From positions 4,195,555 through 4,259,554 of the forward strand of contig CAJINV010000004.1 in the NCBI GenBank assembly GCA_905178155.1: a stretch of 64,000 nucleotides of DNA, written 5' to 3'. Both the position numbers and the translations under genes were made by a program. Origin of the DNA: Amoebophrya sp. A120 (taxonomy: Eukaryota > Sar > Dinophyceae > Syndiniales > Amoebophryaceae). The notes under the pieces are model-generated. The model saw only the letters and a program-made list of their open reading frames with translations, was not told the origin of the DNA and made no database searches. The number at the start of each line of letters is the position of its first letter. Position 1 is the stretch's first letter. Of the stretch, positions 61,379-64,000 are shown piece by piece.

Positions 61379-62389
61379 CGCATTACAAATCAGCTCAGCA
61401 GGAATTTGTGATGGTGTTTTACCTCGGGATGAAGATTTGTAATGCATGACTGCGATTACTACGAGCGCGATGCTTTTGCACAGGATAAGCAGCAGCTGCA
61501 GTACGGCATGCTTGCGGGCGTGGAGGTGTTGACGGAAGTGCTGCACAAGACACCGGAGTACTCCCGCCAAATCTGGAACGGGATCGACGAGCGGTCGCTG
61601 TTTCAGGAGATGGAGTTGGCGATTGAAGAGCACTTCGATTCCTACGATTGCGAGGAAGTGGCGCGGATCTTGACGGAACTGCACCTGACCCGGGAACTGA
61701 AAATCAAGTTCCTGCGCCGGTTACTGCTGTACTCCATCGAAAAACGGGACGTGCACACTGGTATAGAAAAAGATGCATGAGAAGTTTTTCAACGTTGATC
61801 ATACTGTCCTCGTCTTGGAAGTGATTGACTTCATTTGCAATCGGTCATGCAAAAAGTGATACAGTTACAGTGTGTGTAATGCAGACTACCGATTTTTCAC
61901 CATGAATGACATGACTGATTTATGCGAATCTGTCCAAAAAAGGTTTGAACCTGATTTCCTACCTGCACGGCAACGGTTCTTTTCTCGCCGCGGACGCGAA
62001 GGCCAAGATGCAGCTGGTGGAGGACTCGCTGGAGTCTATCCGGTGCGATATCGCACGAAAAAGGTGTTTCACTGTAAGGGTTTTGCAAGTTTCGCATCAG
62101 AAGTTCCTGACACATGACTAAGAAAACTTCGCATGCGCACTTCCTAACGGAAAGCACACCTAGAAATTCAATGTCCTGCATGTGCAGCACGACAAACACT
62201 TCTGTGTTCCATTCTATGCATCACAAGTTTACAGTGAAGCAGTTTTGTCTTTCGATATGCGACAGCGATGAATTAATCGTCGACCAACCGGACATCGAGG
62301 AGGCGACCAGCTACGTCGTGGACCAGATGTTCCGCTACGGACTGATTTCCGGGGAATACTACCGCTTGGACCAGCAGTACATGGTGTAG
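58778..62389 (+). CDS. PDCD4-like protein with three MA3 repeats
   Basis: Exons: 58778-59311, 59480-59632, 59877-60560, 60835-60931, 61161-61324, 61493-61760, 61943-62048, 62263-62389. They total 2133 bases (710 residues). The first ~200 residues are Ser/Gly-rich. MA3-1 (~213-322) starts YRQKLESYLREYFLGGDFQA, with FVELVFALRCDGFNDILVAK. A Ser/Asp/Glu-rich insertion follows (~325-385). MA3-2 (~418-560) has HKKVLQKVLRDFIRTKDYER, HEFVKRAILMSLDFTLVDQK and AVCGLLQRL. MA3-3 (~580-705) has FQEMELAIEEHFDSYDCEEV and TSYVVDQMFRYGLISG. MA3 repeats bind translation factors such as eIF4A, and PDCD4 relatives restrain translation; plants and protists have versions with more than two repeats. The ATG at 58778 follows an A-rich context. 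Three introns are GT...AG and four interruptions are introner elements. Confidence 0.82.
59312..59479. mobile_element. Introner element, family IE-1
   Basis: Duplication TCTTG; TATCAAATGC...GCAATGCATA. Removal joins KESSENFL to LSEFDAPWPA. Confidence 0.88.
60561..60834. mobile_element. Introner element, family IE-2
   Basis: Duplication TCTGC; TATGCAGTGCAAATATGTC...ACATATTTGCAATTCATA. It splits MA3-2; removal gives LESQSLFCHEFVKRAIL. Confidence 0.9.
61325..61492. mobile_element. Introner element, family IE-1, with (AGT)n expansion
   Basis: Duplication AGCAG; TATGAATTGC...GCACAGGATA. The left arm contains a run of about ten AGT triplets (61348-61378). Removal joins ATLLKKEQ to QLQYGMLAGV. Confidence 0.88.
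62049..62262. mobile_element. Introner element, singleton
   Basis: Duplication TGCGA; TATCGCACGAAAAAGGTG...GTTTTGTCTTTCGATA. Removal joins DSLESIRC to DSDELIVDQPD. Confidence 0.87.
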
Positions 62390-64000
62390 AGATTCTTCTT
62401 CGTGGTCTACTACATCTAGAAGTACACTCCGATATCATGACGACAGCAGCATCACAAAAAAACGTCGACACTCAATGAACAGCAAGTGAAGTATCACTGT
62501 ATTGAGAAAATATGAGTAAGAGTATGAACAAGAACAGGAGCGGAAAATCAATACTCTGTGCATTTAGTTGTATGATCTCTATCTACAAACGAACTACAAT
62601 GAAACTTAAGGAGTACTACGAATGAACTGATATTATGCCAATTTACCAATTTACAATTAACATTCAACCTTATTCAACCAAAATCTGGATACAACTTCCT
62701 GGGGAGAACTACGGCATTCGGTTTATCAGGAGCGGAAACAATCGATGCCTTCGAAGATGAAAGGCGGTATCCAAGATACACAACTCAATTATTAACTATG
62801 TCATTGCAACAGATTCTAGTACGACCAGTACAAATTCAGTAAATGTAAAATCGAGATAGCATTGCCGATGGATTATTACGGTGACATTCAACATCTGAGT
62901 AAAAAGAAAAAGATACAACAACATCAGGAGAAAAGTTGTAGGTAAGTAACCGTTTTTATGACACATCATCACGACAAGTACAACGACATCTTCTAGTAGC
63001 ACGACTTCATGACAAAGATTATGGCGAGAGTAGAGAACAGAAAAGATTCAAAAATACGCAATCAATTTCAAAAGTAGCGGCGGATCACTGTCGACGACAG
63101 ACGAGGCGATAAGTTTTTTTTAGGTTACTTGCGCTGCATACCAGTTGCAGCTGGTAAATTGAAGGTAAAATAACAAACTTAACACTGGTCCCCGCTACAG
63201 TATAACATACTTTTCTGATTATGGACTCGTAAAACACATTTTCCGATCCGACGCTGTCGTTGGCGCTTTTTTTCGTCAATAGCAGTCGAGGACCTAGAGC
63301 ATCAAGAAAGCCAGTGAGATTGATTGTGAGGACACAGGAGTATGTAAACATAGCTTACTATACAACCGAAAAAACTAAAACAACAAAAAAAAACATCGTG
63401 CATGACCTATTCTTTCGAATTATTCAGTCCAGAAATTACCGAAAGACCTTGTGACAGGTATTTCTTCAACATCTAGACAAATACCAAGCCAAACCTAATC
63501 TAGCAAGGTCATTTTTTCACGACGTATTTTGATCTTCTTGCACCTCGATTCTACTGTGCAAGAACTTCTTTTTGACATATTTTCTTTCAGTCCTTTCCAG
63601 TAACACCGTCCCTTGCTCCTCTTTGAGAGGAATTTTGCTCCTGTTTTTTTGAATGTATCAAACAGCGCGTCCTCGACTTTTCGTCGACGAGCTTAGCGTA
63701 TAATTATCATCCCTGTATTTGTACAAGCGTTTTTGATACAACTAGTACTCAAAGTTTTGGACAGAAATTCTAATTTCAGAGTCCTATCGCACAACAAGGA
63801 GCACTTCGATTGACCTTCGCTTGCAGCCGCTCGACGGAACGCTAAACTGACTGTCGGTGGTTCTCCGGTCGAGAGGCTGTAAGTGGATGCAACGTTGATT
63901 TCGCGATTCGACTCGGCAATTTTGGCAAATTTACCTTTCCCACCTCGACAGTGACAGTCGATCGAGACAATTTGTTAAACTGCATATAGAACAATTCCTA
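62390..64000. other. No recognisable gene
   Basis: AT-richer sequence with no conserved frame, RNA gene or array that I can support. It may be the upstream region of a further gene outside the window. Confidence 0.55.

Overview
The window looks like nuclear DNA of a dinoflagellate-lineage alveolate, most probably a syndinian parasite of the Amoebophrya type. The grounds are: all ten gene models lie on the + strand; proteins are alveolate-like with long low-complexity tracts; and the coding exons are riddled with short transposon-like introns (introner elements), which are known from Amoebophrya genomes. The taxon is an inference; no rRNA, tRNA or spliced-leader gene was seen to confirm it.

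Layout: 1-1340 GC-rich repeats bracketed by short AT-rich arrays; 2682-12888 a tandem C2-like protein whose model contains a 5.9 kb intron filled with GC-rich tandem repeats, a 33-bp minisatellite and hairpins; 13786-19243 an MFSD5-type transporter; 20234-20377 a lone duplicate of a malate dehydrogenase first exon; 21502-24042 malate dehydrogenase; 25558-28119 a fusion of a 2OG-Fe(II)-oxygenase-like domain with an RNase HII domain that has lost its acidic active site; 29400-30330 a GC-rich island; 30603-33113 a coiled-coil protein; 33662-36224 an A1 aspartic protease; 37173-42653 a low-complexity protein; 44498-45196 a small secreted protein; 45662-57029 a giant PPEF-like protein phosphatase of about 3,050 residues; 58778-62389 a PDCD4-like protein with three MA3 repeats; then about 1.6 kb with nothing recognisable. 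The genes do not form one pathway.

Two intron populations are visible. About 19 ordinary introns have GT...AG ends. The second population is 44 introner elements (114-322 bp) in at least seven families, called here IE-1 to IE-7 by their terminal inverted repeats, plus singletons. Across families nearly all share one architecture: outer ends TAT...ATA, inverted termini, and a 5-bp duplication of exon sequence. By eye, 33 duplications are perfect, 8 have one mismatch and 3 are weak. Removing the element plus one copy of the duplication restores the reading frame; the resulting models for six genes have lengths divisible by three and rebuild conserved motifs across junctions. IE coordinates below run from the first base after the left duplication to the end of the right duplication. 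Family keys: IE-1 contains GCAAAAGTATCGTACTCG; IE-2 AATATGTCTGGGTCTGG; IE-3 CAGTGCACAACTCCCCCTC; IE-4 GTAAAAACGTCCCCACC; IE-5 GGAAAAAACAACCATCCCC; IE-6 GTCAGGATTGAAATCG; IE-7 CTCAAATGTTACATTTCC.
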